A stretch of 64,000 bases of DNA from Stenopsyche tienmushanensis (Eukaryota > Arthropoda > Insecta > Trichoptera > Stenopsychidae): NCBI GenBank assembly GCA_008973525.1, contig WACJ01000323.1, positions 1-64,000 on the forward strand, given 5' to 3'. Shown piece after piece: positions 1-13,570 of this stretch. Positions within the stretch are counted from its first letter, which is position 1. Each line of letters begins with the position of its first letter. A model generated the notes under the pieces. That model searched no databases and was not told the origin of the DNA. It was given only the letters and a program-made list of their open reading frames with translations. The position numbers and the translations under genes were made by a program.

Positions 1-849
1 TGCTTGAATGTTGACTTAAGGCGAATGGACTGGTAATATAGTCATTTCATTTTAAAGTAAAATACAGTCTGATTTGATTTGAGAATATGCTCTTAATTTG
101 AGCTGATTTACGCCTCTGAGCTACATAGATAAGCACACAAGCGAGAGGTTGGTTGATACAGGCTACAACCGATATTAGAGCAGATAATCCGCATATGAAT
201 TATAATCAAATTAAATACTTTTAAAAGTTCATAATATTTCAATACCATTGATGATCATTCATTATAACCCCAATATAGTAGACCCGCGGAAATCCGGCCC
301 CAGTCTAATCCGGTGCCCCCTATAGTCCGACACCCTAATACAAGTATTATGCATATGCACGGTAAAACTTGTCAATGTAAAAAATGCGAACCGTGGATCG
401 ATTAAATAGCAATGAATCTTTTGTAAGTTGGTAAATGAGTACGGCGTAGGACGATCTACAATTTAAGATACAAAAAAAACCGCAAGAACATTCAAAAGTT
501 CATCTCCACCATTGATTATAGCAAAGATATTGATTGTGTCAGGCAAGAGGCAAACTCTCAGAAAGCTAAACATCCCGAGGTGAAGGAAGTTTTGTATTTG
601 TGGTTTTTATCTGGAAACAAACAGCCATACATACCTATTTCTGGATCCATATTGGCTATGAAAGTAAAGTTTTTTTAAAGGGAGATCACAAAAAGAAGAC
701 TTTGTAGCTAGCAAGATATTTTTTATAACTGCATTGTGTTTATGGCGTTAATTCAATAATATAAGTTCCGGACTATAAAGGATCAGGGGCAGTACTCTTT
801 TTTTTCTGTGGGAGGGGAATCTTCCACAAGACACCCTGGGTTTGATCCC
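1..849. other. Non-coding AT-rich DNA
   Basis: No open frame of note and no recognised repeat. A T-arm-like word (CTGGGTTTGATCCCAG) lies at 836-851. Confidence 0.6.
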
Positions 850-1760
850 AGTGTAGCGTTAGATTCTTACTGACTCTCTTGTCCTTCTCTGTTCCCCTGG
901 TATTGTTTATCACATTGGTTCAGGAGGGCAGGTAGTCTGGCCTTAAGTCTCTCTCTCTCTCACAGCCTTCTTTGGCGCTCATGATTTCTTCAATGAAATC
1001 TCGCCAAAGGTCTCAGTTTTTCTTGCTCACCATCACGCTGTGGACCATGTTCTCAGCGTTGAGTTCGGCTATCCCGAGTGCTTGTTTTAGGAGGTTTTTC
1101 TAGGGTGTCCCAGCCTCACAATCATCATCGATCTCTACTTGGCAGTGGTGGTACACCGCGTATGTTTCTTTGCCAATCCGCTTCAGGTACGCACTAAAAC
1201 ATTCATGTCCAGTGAGGATCTGGGTCAATCCGTAGGTCGTTTCTCTGTGTTTTTGGGCCCTCCACCGGCTTACGGCCGGGATAAGTCAGTGGGTCCATCT
1301 TCCCTTGCTGGACTGATCCTATCTCTGCTGTCAGGCTTCCTTCAGTTTCTTGTCATGCTCGTTGTGGTTTTTGGGATCTTCGAAGTCCAAGGCCCTCTTC
1401 TTTGCTTGGAGGTCCAGCGAAGGGATTCCAGCGATCACGAGCACCGCTTCTTCAGATACTGTTCTATATGCTGTGGTGTGACTCCTTGCCAGCTTCTTTC
1501 TGTAGCTCTCATGTCTGAGCGATTCATGCCATATCGGGGTTCCGCACAGAAAGATTGAGTGTATAACATCATTTATGGTTCTTCTTCTGCACGGCTTAGA
1601 ACCTCCGATGTTGGGCATGAACCCTCCGAGCTCGTTGGCTACCTTCTTCGCATTCTGCGTTGCTGCTTCAATGTGTTTACTGAAGATCAGCAGTCCAAGA
1701 GAAAGCCGAGGTATCTCAGCGTTTTACTGTAGTCTAGTATCAAAACTTGCACAAAATTAA
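850..1760 (-). mobile_element. Degenerate R1/I-type non-LTR retrotransposon, 3' end of reverse transcriptase
   Basis: Read on the minus strand, broken frames give the late reverse transcriptase region: YLGFLLD, then MPNIGGSKPCRRR, a variant of the YGAPIW motif (CGTPIWHES), AYRTVSEEAVLVIAGI, then LTGHECFSAYL followed by a Cys-His stretch. Several frameshifts and stops interrupt it. The order matches R1-like elements, in which the C-terminal CCHC-like segment follows the thumb. The 3' end fades near 850; a run of CT repeats lies at 948-962. Confidence 0.8.
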
Positions 1761-4700
1761 AGCTTAAAATTTACATATACATATTTTTGTACAAATAATT
1801 TTTGTGCATACAAATGTCAGTTTACCCGAAACAACCCTTATTTTTAAACGATCCCTTTTTCATTGTTAATTATTTTAATTTCCTATCATCAATCGATTTT
1901 CGCATGCATCAATTCTTAAGGTCTTCTAAGATTTTGCCGCAGAATTTACAATTTATCTTAAATTATCAAGCAAAAAATGTAAGATAATTTACAATACAAG
2001 GTGGGATAATGGGGAAATTAGGTTATACTTGGATCGAGATAATCGATTAAAAATATTAATATATAAAGATTATATTGTTGCCGACATTGATAATCATTTT
2101 TGAGACCTGTGCATTGAAAGTAGTGATACTTCAATCAAGTTCCCGCGCTACAACTTTAGCCATGTCTATCGAAGCCCTAACCATCTTGTATCGAATGTAA
2201 ACGACGTTTATTTAACAATAATTCACGTAAACTACTTGTATATAATAAATCATCTTTGTTGATTTTAATTTAAAGCCAGTATGTGCAATTATTCAGGTTT
2301 CGGAGTTGAAAGCTTGATAGACTGTAACATTCCTGATACGCATATTGAATAAGAAAAATATATCCAATTAAATTATTTCCATTCAGAGCGTTATCCACGG
2401 ATAACAGACGAATACGTTTTTAATTATGGGATATAATTTATAAGACTTAAATTTAGCATGCCAGTATCAAGCTGATAATGAAATCTCCGGTTTCTAAAAC
2501 CAGTCAAACTATAAAAGTAGTTATTTGATTATCTTAAAAATTTCATATCCTTATTGTTAATTTATTTTTACTGTTATTTGGTGCTTAGTATAATGTCATT
2601 GATTAGAATATTTTTCTTAAATTCATGACGTCAACTGATTTATCGACAATGATCTAAATTTAAGATCAAAGATTTGAAGATTCCGAAGGATCATTTAGCA
2701 TCTGCAACGGAACGATAAAATAATCTACATGAAATTAAATCAGCATTTTCCAAAATAGAATCTAATTATGAAAATGCGGAAAAATACGTCTTTCCAATCG
2801 AATTTACATATTTTAAATAGTGAAAATTAATTAAGCAAATTCACAACCCCATAAAATTATCGATCTTTTTATTATTGCCATGCAAACTATGATGCTATTC
2901 ATCGTTCAAGATCATAAATAGCATGATCGCAGAGTTGCAAAACAATCCTTCCGCCGCTTAACAACCGCAATGAGCGATAATTTTCTTAATAGCCCCCTAT
3001 TATTTTTTTGCATCTTAATTCGCCCCAAATTAAAAGAGCGTAATTCAGCTGCACTCTTGCGGAATTAATTTTCAATTTGCGGTATTAAATAACGATTGTT
3101 TGCGTTAACAAACGAATCATTGCGTGGCGAAGCCATTTAACAACTCCTCGATCGTCTTTTCGTCCATATTCCATCAAAGCTGATCTATAAGCGAATCTAG
3201 ACTCTAAATAAATACACACTATATGTTTCGAAATGCCCAAGCAAAATTATCTTAAGGACATATTATACAACGCGATCATTAAGATTATAGTACGGTATAT
3301 ATTATCACTTTCACTTTTTGCGGTTTCAGCCCGCTAAATCACATCGATAGATCCTCGATGTGTTTGTTCAGGTTCATGTAAATCGGTTTTTTATCCGGTA
3401 GTCAATTGAAATAAATGGGATGTTCAGGCTTTTTATCAATCGCTTAATTCGTCGATATAAAAAGCGATCGATGCTACACATGAGCGAAAAAACGTTAACC
3501 ACTTACTCTACACGTTTTTTGATATATTTTAGCATTTGCGCGCAAAAAATTTTTTTTCTTGGATGTTAGCAAAAAGACGTGTTAATCTTAATCATTTGCT
3601 ACGATTAAATATAGTTATCATGCGGGGCGCCAATATAAATTATGTGAGACGATAATCAACGTGTTTATCGTATGTCTAACGAAGTAAATACTTAATTGAT
3701 AATTTAAGCTAGATGACTTCCTAATTTAATCATATGTGGAAGTCAATGGGAAACCACTATTTTTGGATCTTGTCCTAATAAAATATTGGCTGATAGCCTC
3801 TTAAACCTTCTGTCAATGAATTGTTTGATGTTTTTCCGTCAATGAAACAGATAAACAGACTATCGTATGGAATATACTAATCTGGTTTTTATAGACATGG
3901 TTCAAAAATACTGTGGTGGAAATTTTCTAGACGCTACATTGCTTCTGTAATCATATAGATCATAGAAGATGCCACTAAAGGCACTAAAAGAGGACGGAAT
4001 GGCCATAAACATTGTATGTCCAATCGGTCCACTTCTCGGACCGCTGATAGCCACGTGATCGGATGCCATACCTGAACATGTCTACAGAACGATTACAAAC
4101 TCTCATTATAAAACGAAGTTGTCCAAATAATACGGATCGGGTGGGTTGTTTAAATTTTATAATGCTTAATAAAAGAAGAATTAGACAACTTAGTATATGT
4201 TATAAAAACGGACAGAGTCGATCAGTATTGGTTATTGTAAAGTAAAATGGTTGAGTAAAATAAAAATCGTGTGCAACTCTCGATCGGGTCGGTATTCTGC
4301 GTTTTGCGCCCCAGGCCCAATTGCGCCCTTGTTAGGATCCTGAAAGATTGCATGATTTAATTGTCAAAATGAAGAATTGTTTCAAATTACACGAAGAAGA
4401 CTTAAATGTCATGATCGACATAAATTTGAATTATTTAAATGAATCTGATGTTAATCAAACACATGCATGGATTGTTGCAATTTTTCTGTTGCAAGGGCCA
4501 TAAATTTGGAAAATTTGGAAAAAAATGTTATTTTTTTTTATTTCGGTTTTTGTAACGGTTTAGTTCCAAGCATTCGTTTTGTTTCGGTTTTCGGTTCAGC
4601 TTCGATAATTTATTAAAGTCCCGGCATAAAATACATAATGTCCCAGAATTTTTTGTGATTAATAATGAATTTCTATTAATGTGTTAACACCTTAAATGCC

Positions 4701-4861
4701 ACCAAAACAATATATTTAATGGCTATGTAAAATAATTTAATTTATTATCTTTTTTTTATTCGCAGGTAAGAATCATCCGAATTCCATACGTCTAAGCATC
4801 CAATACTAAAATATAAGGTAGATTAAACTCTTACTATATTTAATATCGACACAGTCAAATA
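1761..4861. other. Non-coding DNA
   Basis: Apart from repeat A at 2140-2300, nothing recognisable. 2,940-3,500 is slightly less AT-rich and contains GATATAAAAAGCGATCG at about 3455, a TATA-box-like word without supporting context. Confidence 0.5.
2140..2300 (+). repeat. Dispersed repeat family A, copy 1
   Basis: About 160 bp, similar along its length to 16461-16610 (same strand) and to 46820-46970 (opposite strand). The shared core is ACAACTTTAGCCATGTCTAT followed by CCATCTTGTATCGAA and later TTGATTTTAATTTAA. No coding capacity or terminal repeat is seen; possibly a SINE or a MITE fragment. Confidence 0.7.
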
Positions 4862-5277
4862 TCAGGTGAGTCCAAAAGTTCGTGCGCATTTTTGGGAATT
4901 TTTCAAATAATATAACTAGAACACAATTTAACATTAGATTTCGAGCCTGCAACGAATAAACATCTACATTTCCCTTTAATCGCGCCATTTTTTGACCGTT
5001 TGGTTCATTTTTTAAAGCGTCACAAGAAAACTACAGTAGACAGATAAAGACAACCAGCCAACTCCGACAGAAAAGGTGTCTTTACATCCTGAATTTCATT
5101 TTTTTTTAAAACTCAAAACCAACGTCTTTCTACAGCAATGGAATTGAAAAGCTATCTGTAAGAAGGTGAAAAATTGTAGATAGTGGAGGAAAATATATCA
5201 CCGATTAAAATGTTAAATTTTGTTACTATTTACAAAAAAATCCAAAAATGCGCACGAACTTTTGGACTGACCTAATA
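4862..5277 (+). mobile_element. Internally deleted mariner element with both terminal inverted repeats
   Basis: Terminal repeats AGGTGAGTCCAAAAGTTCGT (left, from about 4865) and its complement ending GGACTGACCT (right, to about 5273) face each other, with TA nearby on each side. Just inside the right end the plus strand reads GIEKLSVRR, stop, KIVDSGGKYITD, stop. This is the C-terminus of a mariner transposase, with the expected tryptophan codon turned into TGA. Most of the transposase is missing, so the copy is dead. Confidence 0.85.
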
Positions 5278-6212
5278 AAATGAATTCCATATAAAATGTC
5301 AGCAACCGTGATATTTCAAAAATGTTATATGGATAGTGAAAAAGTGGCATCGATTGTGGTAATGAATGTCTCGCGTTGTTTGTTTCAACAAAAAGAAAGT
5401 ATATCTGTGTTGCCGTTTTTGGGTCAAGCAAATCGTTTCGCACAATTGCGCTTCGTCTTCCATTTCTTCTCCAATTTCACTGTCCGCACACGAATACATG
5501 CATGCATGTCTACATAAGAGCTAGAAGAAATTGAAATGGCCAAAGATGAATTAATCTCGAGTGTGTGTTCCATAAGAGCGTGGTAATCAAGTGTTGCGCA
5601 AGAGAGCACCGACTCGAAGAAGAGCGGTGCTTACTCCGTAACCAGCGAGCTAACCGCGATAATAACATACAATCCCAACGATTTGCTGCATTTTTTTTTA
5701 GTCAAAGCACTTTTTCAAGGTCGTCATGGATGCAGGTACCGTTGAATATATAGATTCGTGTTGAAAACTATGATTAATGTCTATATTTCGATCTTGCGGG
5801 TCATTTGAAGCGAGCTGATTGCCCAACCGGACTGCTATATCTTGGAGAAGACAGCAGCAAGAAACAGCACACGATGTTCGATCAGATACTAATAGATAGT
5901 ATTTTCAAAGTAAATTCTTATTCAGTAAATAGACCAACTCCTTGGCGCTGTGATTGAGTGCTGTATATAATATGTATCCAATTTTCATGGTCAATAACTC
6001 GCATTAACAACATTCGAGATATAGGAAAGTTGATTGAACTCACGTGAATATGCATACAAACTCAATAATAATGTTATTCAAATAGTTGGTAATAAATAAT
6101 AGCGCTTCAGTGTCTGAAATTGCTAAACAAATACTGCTAAGAACTAGAGAATTTAAACAAAAATTATATTTTCTAAAATATCACAAATCTTTGAAAATAT
6201 TATTTTGAAAAT

Positions 6213-6462
6213 ATGTCCGAAGCAACATTAAAGCATCAAGTTTTTCTTCATTTAGTCTGGATCTGATTTTGGAAGCTAGGCAACCTGCTGCTGAAAATCC
6301 AGGCTCAGCCTCAACACTCGTTGGAGGTATCGTCATCAGATATTTCGATGCTTGTTCGAGTTGATAATCCTATTTTCGTATAACACCATCAATGTGACTG
6401 ATAAAATTCCTTTCTGCTGAGACACGGACTAAAACTGGCAAAATTCCTGATTTCCTGACAAA
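6213..6462 (-). mobile_element. hAT transposase remnant (dimerisation domain)
   Basis: The minus strand reads IPPTSVEAEPGFSAAGCLAS followed by KIRSRLNEEKLDALMLLR. This is the classic hAT C-terminal dimerisation signature (usually SVEAERAFSAAG). The flanks contain stops and no termini were found. Confidence 0.85.
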
Positions 6463-7024
6463 TCATTTATTTCCGTCGCTGCAGATGAATACTTACATAC
6501 TATAATACTTTGATGTGATTCGCAATTATATTACGTAGGAACAGAAAAATTCTGAACCCCGTATCTATTATATTTCATATCGATATTCCAATTATTAAAG
6601 TCGAGGTGTAGTAAATACATCACCGGTAGCGAAATGTTAAATAACGATTTGAAAAACATATATGTATTATATGTATATGTATACACAGATTAGACAGTTA
6701 CTGCCCCTAGGTGTCGCCTAAACTCGCCAATTAGTAGTTAAGCCACTGTTTTCAAGCGTCCAGATTTCGGCGGGAATGTCTCGATTTAGCAGCCTTCGTC
6801 GTGCTCGTGATATGTACGATTTATGTTAAATAAATTTCAATCCCGAATTTTTCAGAATTACGTTTATTAATCCCGGGATTCATGAGTACCTAAAACTGCC
6901 CGGGATCCCAGGATTGGATTCCCTATACATGTCATACAAAGCATTCAATAATTTGTTAATCTTGAGGAGGTATCAGTTTTCTAGGGTCAGGATTGAGAAA
7001 ATACTTTTTATCGTGGGCACCTCT

Positions 7025-7115
7025 GTCGTGTAAATTCATTATTTTGGCGGTCCTATTCCGTGACTCGCACGGTCACCAGATCTGACACCACCGGATTTCT
7101 TTGTCGTCATAAAGA
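7025..7115 (+). mobile_element. Short mariner/Tc1-type transposase remnant
   Basis: The plus strand reads LARSPDLTPPDFFVVIK, matching the RSPDLTPxDFFLWG block around the third catalytic acidic residue in IS630-Tc1-mariner transposases. Only about 25 codons survive, with a stop just before. Confidence 0.6.
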
Positions 7116-9049
7116 ATACAAATGATCAATAAAATGTTGTTTTCAGCTAAATTTATACTTGGCTGGAATATAATAAAACTGTAATTTATGCCAATTTATT
7201 GAGTTGTTTTAGACGGATTATTAACATCAATTAGAATAATTAGTAGTAAAAAAAGGGCCGTTCTAAGAAAAACGTCATATCATTTTTCGAATGTATAAAA
7301 ATGTATTTTCAATAATAAAAAAAATTCTAAGGAAAATTTTGGATTCCTATTTGCCTTCTATATGTGATGAAAATTAGATAGTTTGAATTGGATGGCGAAA
7401 TTGTCATTATTTTAAAATGTGTAAGTAATTCTGTTAGACTTTATTAATCAATATTTAATTTTCTCAATCCAAGGATTTTTATCAAATCGTGATCTATCTA
7501 TAAAAAAATAAAATATCATTTTAGTATCATAGATTGAATGAAAATGAGTATAAATCCTAATAAATTGTGTGGGAGATTAGTATTTTTTTTAAATAATCGG
7601 TCATAACATTTGGGAAACATTGGTGGAAACTTGTATTTTCATACTGTCAGATGGTAAGATTGTCAAATAGCAAGAATGTGTGACTTCGTTAAAGTGTAAA
7701 TTGCCATTTTCCCAAGTCACCTTCATCGGAACGTGTTATCGAAGAGGTGCCATCATATGAATGAATAACTTTCTACAACAACCTGTTGTACATCCTTCAA
7801 AATATACAATTATGCCTATTAATTCTAATCCTTGTATCGAATATTTGAGCGACGAATTGTTGGCTTTGTCCCAGTTTATTTTTATTTTTGCACCATTTTG
7901 TTTTAAGCATTTATGCACCAGTAAATATCGTCGTTCGCTGTACAGCTATAGACTCTTTTATTTCTTTTGGACGGCTTGCTTTTTTCGGATGTAACAGAGT
8001 TAGCTTGGAATGCCACAAATTGCCATTTCTTCTTGTGTAATCTTAAGCACCGTTTAGACGTGGTTTTGTTACTCCGAATAAAGTGAAATTGAAATCTTCA
8101 AATGGATGGAATAGACAATGTTTATAACATGATAAATTCATGCTAAATAATAATCCAATTCATATAGGATATATCATTGAAGATGCGCCGCTAAATAAGC
8201 TAATATTAGGGGTAAAATTAAGGAAAAATCTTTGAAAAATAGATTCATGATTGATCCTATCATATTTTGCAGATTCCATTCCTAGCAAGCCATTTAATCA
8301 TTCCAAACCATCAGCCGAACACAACAAATCACATAATAAATCTTAACGTAGAACGACGTTGTGCAATTAAAAGTAAAAGAAGAAGATCGCACGCTTTTAG
8401 TATCGAAAGCATTATATAACCCGACGTGTTAATTTGACGAACGAGAATATGGCACATATCGAGGTCGCCTAAAAGTTATGACGCCGAATTTTCATTTCAA
8501 AACTTGCCAAATATGTATTTTTTTATATTTGCGCTCCTCGACGGATATAAACAAGACATGGTGCTATAATATTCGCCGTTATTGATGAGATTTATTGCAT
8601 CTAATTTTGCAACCGTTTTCAATTAACAATCCAACACTCGGATTGTTTCCCAACGGTTTTTTCAAGCCTTCTTCTTTCGGGTGGTGAAATAGCGGAAAAA
8701 ATTAAAAAATGTTTATTTGGATGAATGGAAGTGTTCGATGATAGTTCAATTGTGGCGTTATATAACATTGAAAGATGCTATGGGGAAACTGGACCGTTCA
8801 TACTTGATTATATGGAAATAATTTTTAATTAAGTTGCAAAACTGAGGCTATTGACACGCGATGATGAACATTATAAAATTACTATTTTACCAATATTAAC
8901 AATATTGCCTCTGATATTGAAAGAAAAACACACTTTTGAATCTATTAACTTTTGCCATTTTTCGTCAAATCGTCTATGCATTTTCTAGATTATATATTTT
9001 TTTTATTTTAGATGTATTGAACATAATCTTAAATGGATTGTTGCATGTT

Positions 9050-9215
9050 AACCCCTCAATCGTCGTCTCGAATCGCGGGGTAGTCCGGGCTCATACGCCT
9101 GTCATCTTAGCCTGAAGAGCCTCGACGAGAAAGATGGGGACGCCTGCCTCTAAATAGTGACGGGGCTCCGCAGCCTCGACACGGACTCGCAGCATACGAC
9201 AGAATTCTTTATTTT
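9050..9215. repeat. GC-rich patch, probably a transposon end
   Basis: About 150 bp of much higher GC content than the surroundings, rich in CGACG and GGGGCTCCGC words. Translation in six frames gives no recognisable domain. It resembles the 3' tail of a non-LTR element, but this is a guess. Confidence 0.25.
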
Positions 9216-10002
9216 ACGCGGTTGCAAAGCCCTAACAGCATAAAAATCGATCCGCTTTAACGATCAAAAATCAACAGCAGAAACTATTATTTAAATTTTT
9301 ATAATTATGTAAAAATAACTGCAAAATTTTTCCATGCTGCAGAAATTAAAAAAAAATATCTATTGGAGTCAATTTTGAAAATTACGCTGTACTAGACAAA
9401 ACTTCCCATCCATAACGACCAGATTTTTTGAAGCTTTCAAATTAATTTTATTACCTTATCACTATACCACTTTCTTATCAACATTTCTTCCTAAATTTAA
9501 TAGCTCAAAGTAAATCCCATCAGATATTATCGCATGTTTGTTATTGTTGTTTTGGTATTTTCTATTGACCATGATTTACTCATGACCTTTTTTCTAAGTT
9601 TTACATTGAGACATATTAATTTTTCTATAAAAAATGATGTTTTTCGCCAATATCCATTTGATGATTCGTATTATAAATATTTATTTTTGTAGAAAATGTC
9701 ATTCTATTATCTCTCCAAGCTTCGCCAATTCATTGATTGGCCAATTTAAACGTAGCCAAATGTAAATGATGAAGAATTTATGCTTTATAAGAGCGCATTT
9801 TTTGCTTCAAGAAAGACCAGGCCTTCCGGCGGCCAAGACGATTGGTCGGACCCCAAAGCTTATTTGGCGCTTACTGTAATAGATGCTGAATGATTCAAGA
9901 TCGAATTCAATGGTGACATGGTAACTAGTAATTAAATCACGATCGTCATTCTTTCTTAAAAGATTTAAGACAAAATGTTGTGTCCGAATTCCAGTGACTC
10001 AT

Positions 10003-10245
10003 AAAGAGCGTTTTTACACGTTGAGGTCGTTGACAGACAGAGACGGAAAGTATCTTGCACGTTGAATTTGGAAATAAACAGAAACGGAGAGAGTATCTTG
10101 TGTACATCGTATGATTGTATATATCGTTAACCCAAATTTATCGACTAATAATGATGTGTGAATGATATAATGATTCGATTTCAAGTGTATTGTTTATGTT
10201 TACGCAAATAAATGACCGAATATTGTGTGCTGTCGACAGTGTTTA
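10003..10245 (+). repeat. Dispersed repeat family B, copy 1
   Basis: Aligns by eye with 24553-24760 on the same strand: AAAGAGC, GACAGACAGAGAC, GATTGTATATATCGTTAA, CCAAATTTATCGACT, GATTTCGATTTCAAGTGT-like words and GACCGAATATTG. No coding frame or inverted termini seen. Confidence 0.7.
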
Positions 10246-12112
10246 TTTATTTATGTACAAGCTTCATATGCACTGCGACGGTCCTGACAGATAAATGGAT
10301 ATATACGATGATAAGTGGCGGACAAGCAAATATAGCATCTAAGAAATCATCTAAACATTACTGTAATTTTTGCTTCTATATAACACAAAAAATACTGGAA
10401 TAACGAGGCTGTTATCGAAATGTTTAGAGTTATTCGTACAAATAATTTTGATATTAAATTTTATTTTTTAAATATGCAATTCAAATAAATTTAGAGCGAT
10501 TGTGTTATATTTCACAACATAGAATCAGATAGGCTGTTCATAATCCACATAATAAAATATATTTATGGCAAAATTTTATGAAAATGCTCCACTTATGCGA
10601 GAAAGCATTTTAAATGACTTATTATTTTTTTAAAAAATCGTTGCTAGAATTCGCGAATTATATAAAAGTCACGAAACCAGTTTATAGAAAAAAGATCAAG
10701 ATGTCGATGATCTGTCGTAAAGACTATGAATTGACAGGAAGTTGGTATTGGATGCTCTTCGACAATATATTTGAAGATCAAATGACATAACGATTTTTTT
10801 CTACTAGAATCTCGACCTACTTTATCTGCACCAATGACACTTAACCATACTTGAATGATTTGATTTATAAATCGGAAGTGAGTGAAATTAAGACACGTTG
10901 TTGTGGGTCTAAATCTCCGTTTGATTCCATTTAAATTCACATGGTTGTTTCGATGTGTGACATCATAAATCTATAGATTCTGCTGAAGGACTCTAATCCA
11001 TGATTTAAATCGGGAAAGTTTTTTAATTCAATATATTGCGAAATACATTTAATGTCATCTGAGCCATTTTCACACACAGTTTGTTGCGAAACTTGAAAAA
11101 TAACATAGTACGAAATGTAATATTATGAGAATTATATAAAATCAATAGCATCAATAAAAGTTGCAATTATATAACGGCAATGAAGAGTGCATTTGATACC
11201 ATGCTCCAAATGTGCGACTACAATTCGCGCGTCCGTTTCACAATTTCGTATGATATTTCATATTTAAATAATATGTTAATCGTCATAATTCCTCGTCTCA
11301 TACGAGGCATTAACCATTGCTAACGTCTGAGGAAATAATCTTCTTGTGGAGCATTACTTTCGCGCAAACACATTTTTTGCTGCGTGGCGAAAGAAGAAAA
11401 TTCGCGTTTAGGAAACCGGGCGAATGCGGCAACCGATCGCCAATTATGCAATCGACGATGACCCGTAAACGATAAAAGAAGTGATCATCTCCAGCTAATA
11501 CTTTGACGAAAGAGGTGAAATTGAGAACGGCCGGAGTTCCGTCGTAAAACGGCACTCTTTTCGCGGTTTTCCTCTGCAGAATTGCATAAAAGTAACTCGG
11601 TCAATTGCGGACGGCGCAAAGTCTTCCGCTTGCTTCTATCAAGTGGGTCGGCTAATGACGAAGAGTGTTGGAGAAGAGAGTTTTGCCTTCGTGGGTATCC
11701 AAAAAATACGTATTTTTTTAATAATGACCCACTTTGCTGGAAGCAAAGGCTGTCGCATTTCTACAAATACGTCCGCGGAATGACACCGAAAAGTGAGGTT
11801 GTCGGCTCAATTTGCATGCCAATATTTTGAGCACTCAATATGAAGTGATTTTACTGTATTTTTGTGCTTTTGCCTTATATAAAAGTCTTACAAAATGAGG
11901 GTTTATAACCAACATATTAGAATTAATTAAGTTTTACTTTGGCAGGAAATTCCATAGATTCATATTTATTTACACGACTTTCTTTAAAATCATCTTTTTA
12001 TTCTTCAAATTCCATATTCTTTAACGGACATGAGCGATTTCCATAGAAGACTTTTTTGGGAACACAAGATTTGTATATGATGGCTTTCCATAGCTTTCCA
12101 CATGTGGTCAAA

Positions 12113-12353
12113 TTAACCCTTCAGTCAATAAGATGGTCTGGCCAGACCATCACGATTTTGCAATGAGTTTTATAATAATATTTATGTATAGATCTTACCA
12201 AATCTTCCTGAGTTTGTTCTTTTAAGGAATTTTCAGAATTTAAAGTTTAAAATATAAATCTGAATCCTTGAGTTCCGAGGAAAAAGATATTTATATGTAT
12301 GCAACTTATGAAACTTTTGTAAGGAAAATGTTGGATTCCTATTAAGGGGTTAA
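12113..12353. mobile_element. Miniature piggyBac-type element (TTAA-flanked)
   Basis: The left end TTAACCCTT (12113) and the right end AAGGGGTTAA (to 12353) form short inverted repeats bounded by TTAA, the piggyBac target. A perfect 20-bp palindrome, GATGGTCTGGCCAGACCATC, sits at 12132-12151, sixteen bases inside the left TTAA. There is no transposase frame; length is 241 bp. Confidence 0.65.
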
Positions 12354-12499
12354 AATAAAATTATTTTAAAAGCTTTTTTAGTGAGAGGATAATCTTATTA
12401 CACGTCTTTTTAAAACCACAAAATATTTTGCAAATTTATTTTGTAAGGTTAAAAAAATCATAAATTTAATCCAGGAACTAATCCAGTATACCCTTATTA

Positions 12500-13570
12500 A
12501 ACATTGATTAAGCTGAATTATTAAGTTCAAAGGCTAAGAATTTTTACTGTCTTTTTGAATGGAAAACCGTTCATTTTTGCGATAAGGACCTATTCCGAAA
12601 TTATTGATGATGTAGTCGTATAGAATCATTTGCTGCAAATATTTAGAGCAAAACATCGTATTCAAAATAGTACTACTACTCTTTTCAAAAACGGTTTCAT
12701 TTATCAATACTAGATTTTTAACAGTTCTTAAAAGTAAAGTTCTTACCAGAAGCCTGAAGTAACTCCTCAATATCCTGATCTTATACTTTTTGCTGCTTTG
12801 ATAGTCTGTGTTTCAGTCACATACAAGAAAATGGAATGGAATCAACTCCTGATAAGCTGATAATCTTGATACTATTACTCATGTCCCTATTTTTCCTAAA
12901 TGTATTCAGCTTAGAGATGGCGATACTATGTTTAAAGGCATATTCCTTCGTTGTTAATTTAAAATTCAAGCAACATAAACTCTGCTGGGTGAGTTTTCTA
13001 GATCATCAAACGTTTGAGATTGATCAAATGATTTGAATGATCTTCAGTCCGTGTGGTTTTCTCTCATACTCAACTTATTCAATGAAATCTACAATTTTCT
13101 TGGGATCTTTGCCCAAAAGTGTTATGTCGTCTTCATATTTAGTGTTAGACAGCTTTACACTACCAATAGACACTCTTAGATTCCACTCATAAAGAGCCCT
13201 GCACATTATATATTTCCCTTAATATTAGATAAATCAGGAGAGCGTTTATTCCTTTATCTTCTAATTCTTTTAAAAGCTCGGCTTACATATTGCCATTGCC
13301 AGGGAACTTGCTGCATTTTAATTTCTTGAATGCATCCCGAATCTCTGGCTCTATAGTTTGTTTATCAAAGTGAAGGCTTCCCGTTGTTGAGGCTTTGGTG
13401 TAAAGTCCAGAACAGTATAGGAGCACAGATATCTGCAATTTGATTATTTGTATCCTACTTGCAATGTCTTAGTACCTCTTTATTGAATTTGGAGTGTTCT
13501 TGTCTTATTTCTGTGGATAAGGTTCCTGTTTTCTTCATGATTTTCCGTATAAATATCATACCTATGTGGT
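12500..13570 (-). mobile_element. Non-LTR retrotransposon remnant, reverse transcriptase palm
   Basis: The minus strand reads EWNLRVSIGSVKLSNTKYED followed by DITLLGKDPKKIVDFIE. This is the region around the catalytic Y-A-D-D box, here YEDD, so the first residue after Tyr is altered. Downstream, DYQSSKKYKIRILRS corresponds to the linker after the palm. Multiple frameshifts; not functional. Confidence 0.75.

Larger units (their letters stand above)
7116..12112. other. Non-coding DNA with one GC-raised island
   Basis: Holds the GC-rich patch at 9,050 and repeat B at 10,003. 11,290-11,830 is GC-raised on an AT-rich background and carries open frames on both strands that match no family. It could be a conserved regulatory block or an unknown exon; sequence alone does not decide. 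Confidence 0.4.

Noticed and set aside
836..851. T-arm-like CTGGGTTTGATCCCAG suggesting a tRNA
   Set aside because: No acceptor stem, D arm or anticodon arm could be built around it; it may be a chance palindrome or an old SINE relic.
11310..11830. Open frames on both strands at the GC-raised island taken as genes
   Set aside because: Peptides show no domain, no supported splice sites, and overlap each other's region; more likely non-coding.
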